From Streptosporangiaceae bacterium (GTDB lineage: Bacteria > Actinomycetota > Actinomycetes > Streptosporangiales > Streptosporangiaceae), in NCBI GenBank assembly GCA_030041195.1, contig JASHOI010000529.1, positions 1 through 21,116 of the forward strand: a DNA stretch of 21,116 nt, read 5' to 3'. A model generated the notes under the pieces. That model saw only the letters and a program-made list of their open reading frames with translations. It ran no database searches and had not been told where the DNA came from. The translations under genes and the position numbers were made by a program. Shown here piece after piece: positions 10,751-17,242 of this stretch. Each line of letters begins with the position of its first letter. Position 1 is the first letter of the stretch.

Positions 10751-10766
10751 TATGACATTTTTCACA
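10751..10766 (-). promoter_or_regulatory. Crp/GlxR-type binding site upstream of the symporter operon
   Basis: On the minus strand this reads TGTGAAAAATGTCATA, matching 9 of 10 bases of the cAMP-receptor consensus TGTGA-N6-TCACA. It is in an AT-rich island, unusual here, 85 nt upstream of the DUF3311 ATG. In Corynebacterium the Crp homologue GlxR binds this motif and controls acetate and other carbon genes. The centre is AA rather than the TA preferred by GlxR. A TTGTGA that could act as a -35 overlaps it, but I see no convincing -10. Confidence 0.5.
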
Positions 10767-10850
10767 ATGGTGCATCCTCGCGGCCTGACCGGCAATAGGG
10801 CGTTTCCGGCGTGTTACGGGTCCTCAGGCGTGGCTGGGCCCCGGTGGACG

Positions 10851-10906
10851 CCCCTGGCCGCGCTGGCCGGCCGGGCGGCCGGGCATGGCCGGCCGCGTGC
10901 CAGGGG
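10851..10906. repeat. Long imperfect GC-rich inverted repeat before the DUF3046 gene
   Basis: CCCCTGGC (10851-10858) pairs with GCCAGGGG (10899-10906). Inside it, CTGGCCGGCC and GGCCGGCCGCG continue the pairing with a few bulges around a loop of about 14 nt. The right end abuts the -10 hexamer at 10907, so the structure covers the -35 zone. It could be a regulator site, a cruciform, or only a by-product of GGCC-rich sequence. Confidence 0.5.
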
Positions 10907-10912
10907 TAGCCT
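10907..10912 (+). promoter_or_regulatory. Leaderless -10 element of the DUF3046 gene
   Basis: TAGCCT fits the actinobacterial TAnnnT -10 and ends 6 nt before the GTG at 10919, the spacing at which transcription starts on the first base of the start codon. No ribosome site is visible before this GTG, which supports a leaderless transcript. Confidence 0.6.
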
Positions 10913-10918
10913 TTCCGG

Positions 10919-11113
10919 GTGCGTCTCACTGAGTTCTGGGATCGGATGCGCGCGCAATTCGGCGAGGCGTACGCGGCGAGCGTAGCCAAGGACCAGGTGC
11001 TCGCCGTGCTCGGCGACCGCACCGTGAACCAGGCTCTTGCCGACGGCGAGGACGCCAAGACCGTCTGGCGCGCCGTGTGCGAGACCTTCGACGTCCCCCA
11101 GCGGCTCCGCTGA
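10919..11113 (+). CDS. DUF3046 family protein
   Basis: A 64-residue soluble protein that matches DUF3046 along its whole length: it begins MRLTEFWDRMRAQFGEAYAAS, has VLGDRTVNQALADGEDAKTVWRAVCE, and ends FDVPQRLR. The function of this actinobacterial family is unknown. A member (Rv2738c in M. tuberculosis) lies directly upstream of recA, so the position here is conserved, except that a P-loop gene now stands between it and recA. The GTG start is the only one compatible with the family N-terminus and has a leaderless-type -10 just before it. Confidence 0.88.
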   Translation: MRLTEFWDRMRAQFGEAYAASVAKDQVLAVLGDRTVNQALADGEDAKTVWRAVCETFDVPQRLR

Positions 11114-11117
11114 TCCC

Positions 11118-11777
11118 GTGAGCTCCGGCAGCGGTCGCGCTGGTCCGGTGGGTTCTCTCAGCGGTCGCGCTGATCGGGCGGGTTCCCCCAGCGATCCGGC
11201 GGATTCCCGCAGCGATCCGGCGGGCTCCCGCAGCGATCCGGCGGGCTCCCCAGGCCGCCGCCTGGTGCTGGTGTCCGGGGCCCCGGGCTCGGGCAAGACC
11301 ACCCTGGCCGAGCCGCTGGCGGCCGAGCTCGGCTTCGCGCTGCTGCGCAAGGACCGGATCAAGGAGACGCTGCACGACGCCCTCGGGGCGCCAGTATCCG
11401 ACCTGGCGTGGTCGAACCGGCTGGGGGCGGCCGCCATGGAACTGCTCTGGGCGCTGGCCGCCGACGCCCCGGCCGTGGTGCTCGAGGCGAACTTCCGGCC
11501 GCGCCACGCCTACGAACGGAGCCGGATCTCCGCGCTCTCGGCGCGACCGGTCGAGGTGAACTGCGTCTGCCCGCCGGAACTCGCCGCCCGCCGCTACGCC
11601 GAGCGCGCCCCGGCCTCGCACCCGGTGCACGTGGTGACCAGGCTGACCCCGGACATGCTCGCCGAGTTCGACCGGCCGGTGGGCATCGGGGAGCTGATCA
11701 CTGTGGACACGACCGCTCCCGTCGACGTCGTGGCGCTGGCCAAACGCGTCCTGGCCAGCCTGCCGGCACTCATCTGA
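11118..11777 (+). CDS. P-loop ATPase/kinase-like protein (AAA_33 type)
   Basis: A 219-residue protein whose body starts near residue 50 with RRLVLVSGAPGSGKTTLAEPLAAELG, a Walker A with Lys60, followed by LLRKDRIKETL and VVLEANFRPRHAYERSRI. These are typical of small predicted kinases related to AAA_33, chloramphenicol phosphotransferase and zeta-type folds; the substrate is unknown. Residues 5-45 are Ser/Gly/Pro/Asp-rich and come from tandem repeats at 11130-11251, so the N-terminus is probably disordered. The GTG at 11118 lies 4 nt after the DUF3046 stop and is the best candidate; no ATG precedes the P-loop, and later GTG codons (for example in the repeat or in RRLVLV) would shorten the disordered tail. 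It is probably co-transcribed with DUF3046, and the recA promoter follows it. Confidence 0.75.
   Translation: MSSGSGRAGPVGSLSGRADRAGSPSDPADSRSDPAGSRSDPAGSPGRRLVLVSGAPGSGKTTLAEPLAAELGFALLRKDRIKETLHDALGAPVSDLAWSNRLGAAAMELLWALAADAPAVVLEANFRPRHAYERSRISALSARPVEVNCVCPPELAARRYAERAPASHPVHVVTRLTPDMLAEFDRPVGIGELITVDTTAPVDVVALAKRVLASLPALI
11130..11251 (+). repeat. In-frame tandem repeats: two 30-nt then three 21-nt units
   Basis: Two units of 30 nt start at 11130 and 11160 (each beginning AGCGGTCGCGCTG). Three units of 21 nt start at 11190, 11211 and 11232 (each beginning AGCGATCCGGCGG). All unit lengths are multiples of three, so copy changes would keep the frame; the 21-nt units encode SDPAGSR or a close variant. 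The 21-nt units differ by only a few bases, which suggests recent expansion. Confidence 0.85.
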
Positions 11778-11824
11778 CGTCGTGGTGGCGAAATTTCGAC
11801 CGTATCGGCGTGTCGTACTCATGA

Positions 11825-11840
11825 TCGAACAGCTGTTCGT
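11825..11840. promoter_or_regulatory. LexA-binding SOS box of recA
   Basis: TCGAACAGCTGTTCGT contains a perfect CGAAC-N4-GTTCG, the actinobacterial/Bacillus-type LexA operator. It lies 241 nt upstream of the recA ATG. A -10-like TAGAGT begins two bases after it (11842-11847), so bound LexA would cover the promoter. SOS induction of recA is therefore expected. Confidence 0.9.
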
Positions 11841-11841
11841 C

Positions 11842-12080
11842 TAGAGTAAGACCGGTGGCCGGTCCCGCGCGAGATTCCGGGTTGCGTCCCGGGCTGCATC
11901 GAGTGGCGACATGCCGGGCGACGCGGCCCCGGCATCCCGGAAATTGTCGGTGGGGGCGCGTAACGTCGGGCCCGACAGCGAGACGGGCTGCTGGATAAGG
12001 CCTTTGAGAGCACCGGGCACCATCGATTGCACCACGGCAGCACGGCCGGGCGGGAAGCCCCTGATCCCACAGGAGTTCAC
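11842..12080 (+). promoter_or_regulatory. recA -10 element and about 225-nt leader
   Basis: TAGAGT at 11842-11847 is the most likely -10; the matching -35 (TCATGA, 11819-11824) is poor. Transcription would then start near 11854, leaving a long untranslated leader. The leader contains an 8-bp perfect stem, ATGCCGGG (11911-11918) with CCCGGCAT (11928-11935), around a 9-nt loop, and ends with AGGAG 5 nt before the recA ATG. I see no conserved small ORF. A second, LexA-independent promoter as in mycobacterial recA cannot be excluded. Confidence 0.5.
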
Positions 12081-14303
12081 ATGGCACCGAACGACAGGGC
12101 GGGCAGCAAGGGCGGCGACAGGGAGAGGTCCCTGGAGACCGCGCTCGCCCAGATCGAACGGCAGTTCGGCAGGGGCGCGATCATGCGACTCGGCGACGAC
12201 ACCCGCGCCCCGGTGGAGGTGATCCCGACCGGCTCCATCGCACTCGACGTAGCGCTCGGAATCGGTGGTCTCCCACGTGGCCGAATTGTGGAAATATACG
12301 GACCGGAGAGTAGCGGGAAAACAACAGTGGCCCTTCATGCGGTCGCTAACGCGCAAAAGGCGGACGGGATAGCCGCGTTTATCGATGCCGAGCATGCGCT
12401 GGATCCTGAATACGCCAAGAAACTCGGTGTCGACACCGACGCACTGCTCGTCTCCCAGCCGGACACCGGCGAGCAGGCCCTGGAGATGGCCGACATGCTC
12501 ATCCGCTCTTCGGCCATCGACGTCATCGTCATCGACTCCGTGGCTGCTCTCGTGCCCCGCGCCGAGATCGAGGGCGAGATGGGGGACAGCCACGTCGGCC
12601 TTCAGGCCCGTCTCATGTCCCAGGCCCTCCGCAAGATCGCAGGTGCGCTGAACCAGAACAAGACCACCGCAATTTTCATCAACCAATTGCGGGAAAAAAT
12701 AGGAGTTATGTTCGGGTGCATGTCCTATGACACACGGGTAACCCTTGCCGACGGAACCCAGGAGAAAATCGGTAAGATCGTAAATCAGCGACTGGATGTC
12801 GAGGTTCTTTCCTACGATCCCGAGACCGGGCGCGTCGCCCCCCGCCGGATAGTCAACTGGTTCAACAACGGCCGGACCGATCAATTCCTTCAGTTCACCG
12901 TGGCAAAGTCGGGCGGAAATGGCAGGGCCCAGTTCGCGGCGACCGAGAACCACCTGATCCGGACGCCTGGCGGCTGGCGCCCTGCGGGGGAACTCATCGT
13001 CGGTGACCGGGTGGTCGTCATGGAGCCGAAGCGGCTGAGCGACCAGCAGATGCAGCTGATCCTCGGCTCGCTCATGGGCGACGGGAATCTGTCGCCAAAC
13101 ACTCGTGGCCGGTCGGGAACCCGGTTCCGGATGGGGCACGGCGCCAAGCAGGCCGCATACCTGGACTGGAAGATCTCGCTCCTCGGCAACATCGGATGTA
13201 CTCGGACCTCGAACGCCAAAGGCGCGGTCTTCGCCGACTTCACGCCCCTGCCTGAACTGGCCGAGGTTCATGATGCTGTCTACTTCGGTGACGGCAAGAA
13301 GCATCTGAGCTGGGACTACCTGAAGCAACTCACACCGTTCGCGCTGGCTGTCTGGTACATGGACGATGGCTGCTTCACTCTTCGGTCGAAGGGCCTCCAG
13401 GAAAGAACGCAAGGCGGCACCGGCCGGATCGAGATCTGCGTCGAGGCAATGAGTCCAGGTTCTCGAGAGCGGCTGGCACAACACCTGCGGGACACCTACG
13501 GCTTGGATGTCAAGCTCCGTGCCAGCGGCTCAGCCCGAAAGGCAGTACTCCAGTTCACTACGCCAGCCTCGGAGAAGTTCCAGAAGCTCGTAGCTCCCTT
13601 CGTGCATCCCTCCATGCAGTACAAGCTGCTGCCGCGCTTTTACGGGCAGTTCGACGTCAAGGCACAGTTTGCGGTCGTGGAGCAGCAGCTGGCGGGCGCC
13701 AGGATCCTGGATATCCGCGTCAAGCCGCCAACGCGCTCGATGAGCAGATTCGACATCGAGGTGGAAGGTCACCACAACTACTTCGTCGACGGAGTCATGG
13801 TCCACAACAGTCCGGAAACGACCTCCGGCGGGAAGGCGCTAAAGTTTTATGCGTCAATGCGGCTTGATATTCGACGAATTGAGACACTTAAAGATGGTAC
13901 GGATTCGGTAGGTAATCGTACGCGTGTTAAAGTGGTAAAGAATAAACTAAGCCCACCTTTCAAAACAGCCGAATTTGATATCCTATACGGTGTGGGAATT
14001 AGCCGCGAAGGCAGCCTGATCGACCTCGGGGTGGAGCAGTCGATCGTGCGTAAGTCCGGCGCCTGGTACACCTACGAGGGCGACCAGCTCGGCCAGGGCA
14101 AGGAGAACGCGAGGAACTTCCTGCGCGACAACCCGGACGTCGCCAACGAGATCGAGAAGAAGATCAAGGAGAAGCTGGGCGTCGGCGCGCGCATCGATGC
14201 GGATTCACCGGGTCCGGGTCCGGGGCCGGGGCCCGGTGCCGGCGTGGGTGCCGAGACGGCCCCGGCTGCCGGGCTCAAGGTGGTCTCCGGCGGTGGCAAC
14301 TAG
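12081..14303 (+). CDS. recA: RecA recombinase precursor with in-frame intein
   Basis: RecA forms ATP-dependent filaments on single-stranded DNA, catalyses strand exchange and stimulates LexA self-cleavage. The 740-residue precursor consists of N-extein residues 1-212, an intein of 364 residues (213-576) and C-extein from Ser577. Ligated exteins give 376 residues, normal for RecA. Walker [10 protein letters not shown] is at 74-82, Walker B-like [10 protein letters not shown] follows, then the L1/L2 region, where the intein splits GVMFG from [20 protein letters not shown]. The intein must be removed for activity because it interrupts loop L2. AGGAG precedes the ATG by 5 nt. The C-terminal tail carries a Pro-Gly repeat ([11 protein letters not shown]) from a GC-rich microrepeat. 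Extein codons near the intein are strikingly AT-rich. recX overlaps the last 11 nt. Confidence 0.97.
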   Translation: MAPNDRAGSKGGDRERSLETALAQIERQFGRGAIMRLGDDTRAPVEVIPTGSIALDVALGIGGLPRGRIVEIYGPESSGKTTVALHAVANAQKADGIAAFIDAEHALDPEYAKKLGVDTDALLVSQPDTGEQALEMADMLIRSSAIDVIVIDSVAALVPRAEIEGEMGDSHVGLQARLMSQALRKIAGALNQNKTTAIFINQLREKIGVMFGCMSYDTRVTLADGTQEKIGKIVNQRLDVEVLSYDPETGRVAPRRIVNWFNNGRTDQFLQFTVAKSGGNGRAQFAATENHLIRTPGGWRPAGELIVGDRVVVMEPKRLSDQQMQLILGSLMGDGNLSPNTRGRSGTRFRMGHGAKQAAYLDWKISLLGNIGCTRTSNAKGAVFADFTPLPELAEVHDAVYFGDGKKHLSWDYLKQLTPFALAVWYMDDGCFTLRSKGLQERTQGGTGRIEICVEAMSPGSRERLAQHLRDTYGLDVKLRASGSARKAVLQFTTPASEKFQKLVAPFVHPSMQYKLLPRFYGQFDVKAQFAVVEQQLAGARILDIRVKPPTRSMSRFDIEVEGHHNYFVDGVMVHNSPETTSGGKALKFYASMRLDIRRIETLKDGTDSVGNRTRVKVVKNKLSPPFKTAEFDILYGVGISREGSLIDLGVEQSIVRKSGAWYTYEGDQLGQGKENARNFLRDNPDVANEIEKKIKEKLGVGARIDADSPGPGPGPGPGAGVGAETAPAAGLKVVSGGGN
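12717..13808 (+). mobile_element. RecA intein with LAGLIDADG homing endonuclease
   Basis: This is a full-size intein of 364 residues between Gly212 and Ser577 of the RecA precursor. All splicing residues are present: Cys1 ([13 protein letters not shown], block A), block B with Thr76 and His79 (ATENHLIRT), blocks F and G ([20 protein letters not shown]) with penultimate His363 and terminal Asn364, and Ser at +1. The central domain has both dodecapeptide motifs, ILGSLMGDG with Asp122 and LAVWYMDDG with Asp216/Asp217, plus a KLLPRF block, so the endonuclease looks intact. From memory, sequence and site match the M. leprae RecA intein (365 residues, site b, FG/S) rather than the M. tuberculosis one, which is inserted in VKNK/SPPFK. 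The region has about 67% GC in the sample 13021-13080. Confidence 0.96.
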
Positions 14304-15021
14304 GCGGCGGACGTCGGCCGGGGCCGTTGGCAGGCGTCGCGGTCCCGGCATCGGCACCGACACCGACTCTGGCCCCCTCGGCGATTCGGACGGCCTCGGC
14401 CGTGGCGCCGGTACTTACCCCGGTCCCGTCGATGGTTCGGGCGGCCCCGGCAGCGGGGACGCGGAGAGCGATCCTGAGGCGGTGGCACGGCAGATCTGCT
14501 TGCGGATGCTCACGGCCGCGCCGAGAACGCGCGCACAGCTTGCGGCCGCGCTGCGGCGGCGCGGGGTGCCGGACGAGGCGGCTGACGCGGTGCTCGGACG
14601 GTTCGCCGACGTGAAGCTGATCGATGACGCCATGTTCGCCACCGCCTGGGTGGAGTCCCGGCACCATGGCCGGGGGCTGTCCGGCCGCGCGCTCGCGGCG
14701 GAACTGCGGCACCAGGGGGTGGCCTCGGAGGACATCCGGGCCGCGGTCGACCGCCTTGGCCCGGAGCAGGAGATCGCCACGGCGCGCAGCCTGGTCGCGC
14801 GCAGGCTGGCGGCGACCAGGGGGCAGCCGACGCCCGCGCGGGTGCGGCGGCTGGTCGGCGTGCTGGCCAGGAAGGGGTACTCGCAGGCTCTCGCCTACCG
14901 GGTGGCTCGTGAGGCGCTCGAGCAGGAGGGCGTTGACCTGGTCGCGGCGGGGATTGACCTGTCCGAAGCGCCGGACGAGCCGGCCGAGGACCTGTCCGCC
15001 GGAGGGCTTCTGGAGCCCTGA
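14293..15021 (+). CDS. recX: RecX regulatory protein
   Basis: RecX binds RecA filaments and limits their growth and activity. The 242-residue product has the three-helix RecX repeats: [40 protein letters not shown], then [35 protein letters not shown], and a C-terminal repeat with [17 protein letters not shown]. Residues 14 to about 60 form a low-complexity Gly/Asp/Ser linker, as seen in other actinobacterial RecX proteins. The GTG at 14293 overlaps recA by 11 nt, which suggests coupling as in mycobacteria; a GTG at 14482 would remove the linker and leave 179 residues, so the start is uncertain. No separate promoter is visible, so co-transcription with recA under LexA is likely. Confidence 0.9.
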   Translation: MATRRRTSAGAVGRRRGPGIGTDTDSGPLGDSDGLGRGAGTYPGPVDGSGGPGSGDAESDPEAVARQICLRMLTAAPRTRAQLAAALRRRGVPDEAADAVLGRFADVKLIDDAMFATAWVESRHHGRGLSGRALAAELRHQGVASEDIRAAVDRLGPEQEIATARSLVARRLAATRGQPTPARVRRLVGVLARKGYSQALAYRVAREALEQEGVDLVAAGIDLSEAPDEPAEDLSAGGLLEP

Positions 15022-15058
15022 AACGGCACCCAAACAACGAAGATCGCCGACTCCATGC

Positions 15059-15087
15059 TTGCCCAAATCGTTATCTACGCTTAGCCT
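15059..15087 (+). promoter_or_regulatory. Candidate housekeeping promoter upstream of rny
   Basis: TTGCCC (15059-15064) and TAGCCT (15082-15087) are separated by exactly 17 nt, a good fit to an actinobacterial principal-sigma promoter (-35 matches 4 of 6; -10 fits TAnnnT). It lies 38 nt after the recX stop. Transcription would begin near 15094, giving rny a leader of about 520 nt. Confidence 0.55.
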
Positions 15088-15093
15088 CACGGC

Positions 15094-15613
15094 AGCGAGG
15101 GTTTTACTCCGCGTAGGGCGGATCGACCGAGATGAACGAGACTGGTTACGAGCACCGGGCGCTACCGGACCGGCGAGATGGTCCTGTTTTGTCCGATTGC
15201 TGTGAGCGTTCGGCGTGGCTGGCCAGTTGCGGCTGGCCTCAGTCCGGGCCAGGCATGGGCCTGGCTGATCCCGGTACCTACAGGAGGGAGGGCTAGACCG
15301 GGCTGAGCCGATCGGTCAGACGACCGGTCGTGGCATCGGGACGGCAGCGCAACCGGAGGCGGGACCGGGCAGCGGTGCCGAGAGCGGCGATGCCGGGCGG
15401 CAGGCGGTCGCCGCGTGGCTGGATGGCGGCCAGGCGGCGATGCCAGCACGGACCGTGCCGTGCGTGCTGCCCGTCTCTCCGGGCGAGCCGCGTGCATCGC
15501 CGTCCCGCGGGGCGGCGGTGACGTCCGGCGCGCAGTGCAACCCCTCGCTGCAGGGCAGGCTCCTGTTGCCGAGCCAAGGCGACAGGCAGGCCGCGAGCAG
15601 GAAGGGGTGAACC
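15094..15613 (+). ncRNA. Long structured non-coding stretch, probable rny 5' leader
   Basis: I find no convincing gene on either strand here. Local structure is dense: GCCAGGC (15248-15254) pairs with GCCTGGC (15259-15265) around a 4-nt loop, and CCCGGT (15270-15275) pairs with ACCGGG (15297-15302), enclosing AGGAGGG (15282-15288), a perfect Shine-Dalgarno-like sequence with no start codon after it. A 63-codon GTG frame at 15330-15521 is Arg-rich and looks like chance. It does not match a riboswitch class I know. The feature type reflects the inferred leader RNA, not a named RNA family. Confidence 0.4.
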
Positions 15614-17242
15614 GTGGGCAACGGGATCGGGCTCATCTTGGCGATCGTGCTGGCGCTCGCGCTGGTCGCTTGCCTGTCTGTGCTGGTCTTCGTGATTCGC
15701 CGATCCCCCAGGATCGTGGCCCAGAGCAGCCCACCGGAGAGCCTCGGCGAGCAGGCCGGCGCCGGCACGCAGCGGCAGCTGGACGAGGCGGTTCGCCAGG
15801 CGGATCAGGTCCGCGCCCGGGCCGAGTCCGACGCGGCCGCGATCATGCGTCAGGCCGAGACCGCCGCCGAGCAGGTCGCCCAGGGGCGCCGCGAGGTAGA
15901 AGACGAGATCCGGGCCGTCAAGGACGAGGTCAGGCAGCTCCGCGGGGACCTGGAACGCAGGGAAACCAGGCTGGCCGAGCGGGAGGAGCGGATCGACCAG
16001 GAGGCCCGCAGGATCGACCAGCGGTCGGCCGACCTGGACCGCGTCCAGCATGAGCTCGACACGCGCGGCAAGGAGCTGGACCGGCTGGACGACGAGCGGC
16101 GTGAGCTGCTGGAGCGGGTGGCCGGCCTGACCGCCGACCAGGCAAAGGCGGAGCTGGTCGCCGGCATCGAGAACCAGGCGAAGCGCGAGGCCGCGCTGAT
16201 CGTGAGGGACATCGAGAACGAGGCGCGGGCGGACGGCCAGACCCGCGCACGCAAGATCATCACCCTGGCCATTCAGCGCCTGGCCAGCGAGCAGACCAGC
16301 GAGTCCGTGGTGTCCGTGCTGCACCTGCCAGGGGACGAGATGAAGGGCCGGATCATCGGCCGCGAGGGCCGCAACATCCGGGCGTTCGAGACCGTCACCG
16401 GCGTCAACCTGATCATCGACGACACGCCCGAGGCCGTGCTGCTGTCCTGTTTCGACCCGGTGCGGCGTGAGGTCGGCAGGCTGACCCTGGAGCGCCTGGT
16501 GCTCGACGGCCGGATTCACCCGCAGCGCATCGAGGAAGCCTACGACCGGAGCAAGGCAGAGATCGAGCAGCTGTGCGTCAAGGCCGGCGAGGACGCGCTG
16601 GTAGACGTGGGCATCACCGACCTGCACCCGGAGCTCACCAACCTGCTCGGCACGCTCCGCTACCGCACCTCGTACGGCCAGAACGTGCTCAAGCACCTGG
16701 TCGAGTCCGCGCACATCGCCGGGATGATGGCCAGCGAGCTGGGCATGGACCCATCCTTGATGAAACGCTGCGCGGTCCTGCACGACATCGGCAAGGCGCT
16801 GACCCACGAAGTCCAGGGCAGCCACGCGCTGATCGGCGCGGAGATCGCCCGCAAGTACGGCGAGCCTGAGGACGTGGTGCACGCGATCGAGGCGCACCAC
16901 AACGAGGTCGAGGTGCGCACGGTCGAGGCGGTGCTGACCCAGGCGGCGGACGCGATCAGCGGCGGCCGCCCCGGTGCCCGCCGGGAATCCCTCGAGGCGT
17001 ACATCAAGCGGCTGGAGCGCCTCGAGCAGATCGCGCTGGCGCAGGACGGCGTCGAGAAGGTGTTCGCGATGCAGGCCGGCCGGGAGATCCGGGTCATGGT
17101 CAAACCGGGCGAAATCGACGACATCCAGGCACAGGTCATCGCCAGGGACGTGGCGAAGCAGGTCGAGGACGAGCTGACCTATCCCGGCCAGATCCGGGTC
17201 ACCGTCGTCAGGGAGTCGCGCGCCATCGAGTTCGCGCGCTAG
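15614..17242 (+). CDS. rny: Ribonuclease Y
   Basis: RNase Y is a membrane-anchored endoribonuclease that initiates mRNA decay. The 542-residue protein shows the full family order: one N-terminal transmembrane helix (ILAIVLALALVACLSVLVFV, residues 8-27), a long charged coiled coil to about residue 215, a KH RNA-binding domain with GRIIGREGRN at 245-254, an HD domain with metal ligands His390-Asp391 (VLHDIGKAL) and AIEAHHNEVEV, and the C-terminal EDELTYPGQIRVTVVRE. The GTG at 15614 has AGGAAGGGG upstream and an in-frame TGA 4 nt before it (15608-15610), so no longer form is possible. It follows recX after 592 nt. Its TAG stop overlaps that of the convergent peptidase gene. Confidence 0.96.
   Translation: MGNGIGLILAIVLALALVACLSVLVFVIRRSPRIVAQSSPPESLGEQAGAGTQRQLDEAVRQADQVRARAESDAAAIMRQAETAAEQVAQGRREVEDEIRAVKDEVRQLRGDLERRETRLAEREERIDQEARRIDQRSADLDRVQHELDTRGKELDRLDDERRELLERVAGLTADQAKAELVAGIENQAKREAALIVRDIENEARADGQTRARKIITLAIQRLASEQTSESVVSVLHLPGDEMKGRIIGREGRNIRAFETVTGVNLIIDDTPEAVLLSCFDPVRREVGRLTLERLVLDGRIHPQRIEEAYDRSKAEIEQLCVKAGEDALVDVGITDLHPELTNLLGTLRYRTSYGQNVLKHLVESAHIAGMMASELGMDPSLMKRCAVLHDIGKALTHEVQGSHALIGAEIARKYGEPEDVVHAIEAHHNEVEVRTVEAVLTQAADAISGGRPGARRESLEAYIKRLERLEQIALAQDGVEKVFAMQAGREIRVMVKPGEIDDIQAQVIARDVAKQVEDELTYPGQIRVTVVRESRAIEFAR
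17239..17242. other. Shared CTAG: overlapping stop codons of rny and the S9 peptidase gene
   Basis: The palindrome CTAG gives TAG on the plus strand (17240-17242, rny) and TAG on the minus strand (17241-17239, peptidase). The convergent genes therefore end in the same four bases, with no room for a dedicated intergenic terminator. Confidence 0.95.

Noticed and set aside
10404..10775. N-terminal extension of the symporter frame upstream of the GTG at 10403.
   Set aside because: It overlaps the DUF3311 gene in another frame, has no membrane-protein character, and a good ribosome site precedes GTG 10403.
11130..11251. Short tandem repeats that could suggest a CRISPR array.
   Set aside because: Units are contiguous without spacers, are not palindromic CRISPR repeats, stay in frame with a coding region, and no cas gene is near.
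12717..13808. A frameshift or broken recA at the non-homologous insert.
   Set aside because: The insert is in frame, begins with Cys, ends with His-Asn before Ser, and carries all intein blocks, so it is a splicing element rather than damage.
15330..15521. A 63-codon GTG-initiated frame in the rny leader.
   Set aside because: Arg-rich, no ribosome site at proper distance, no recognisable family; expected by chance at this GC content.
15094..15613. A known riboswitch upstream of rny.
   Set aside because: I could not match the conserved cores of cobalamin, TPP, SAM, FMN, glycine, c-di-GMP or c-di-AMP classes; an Rfam search would settle it.
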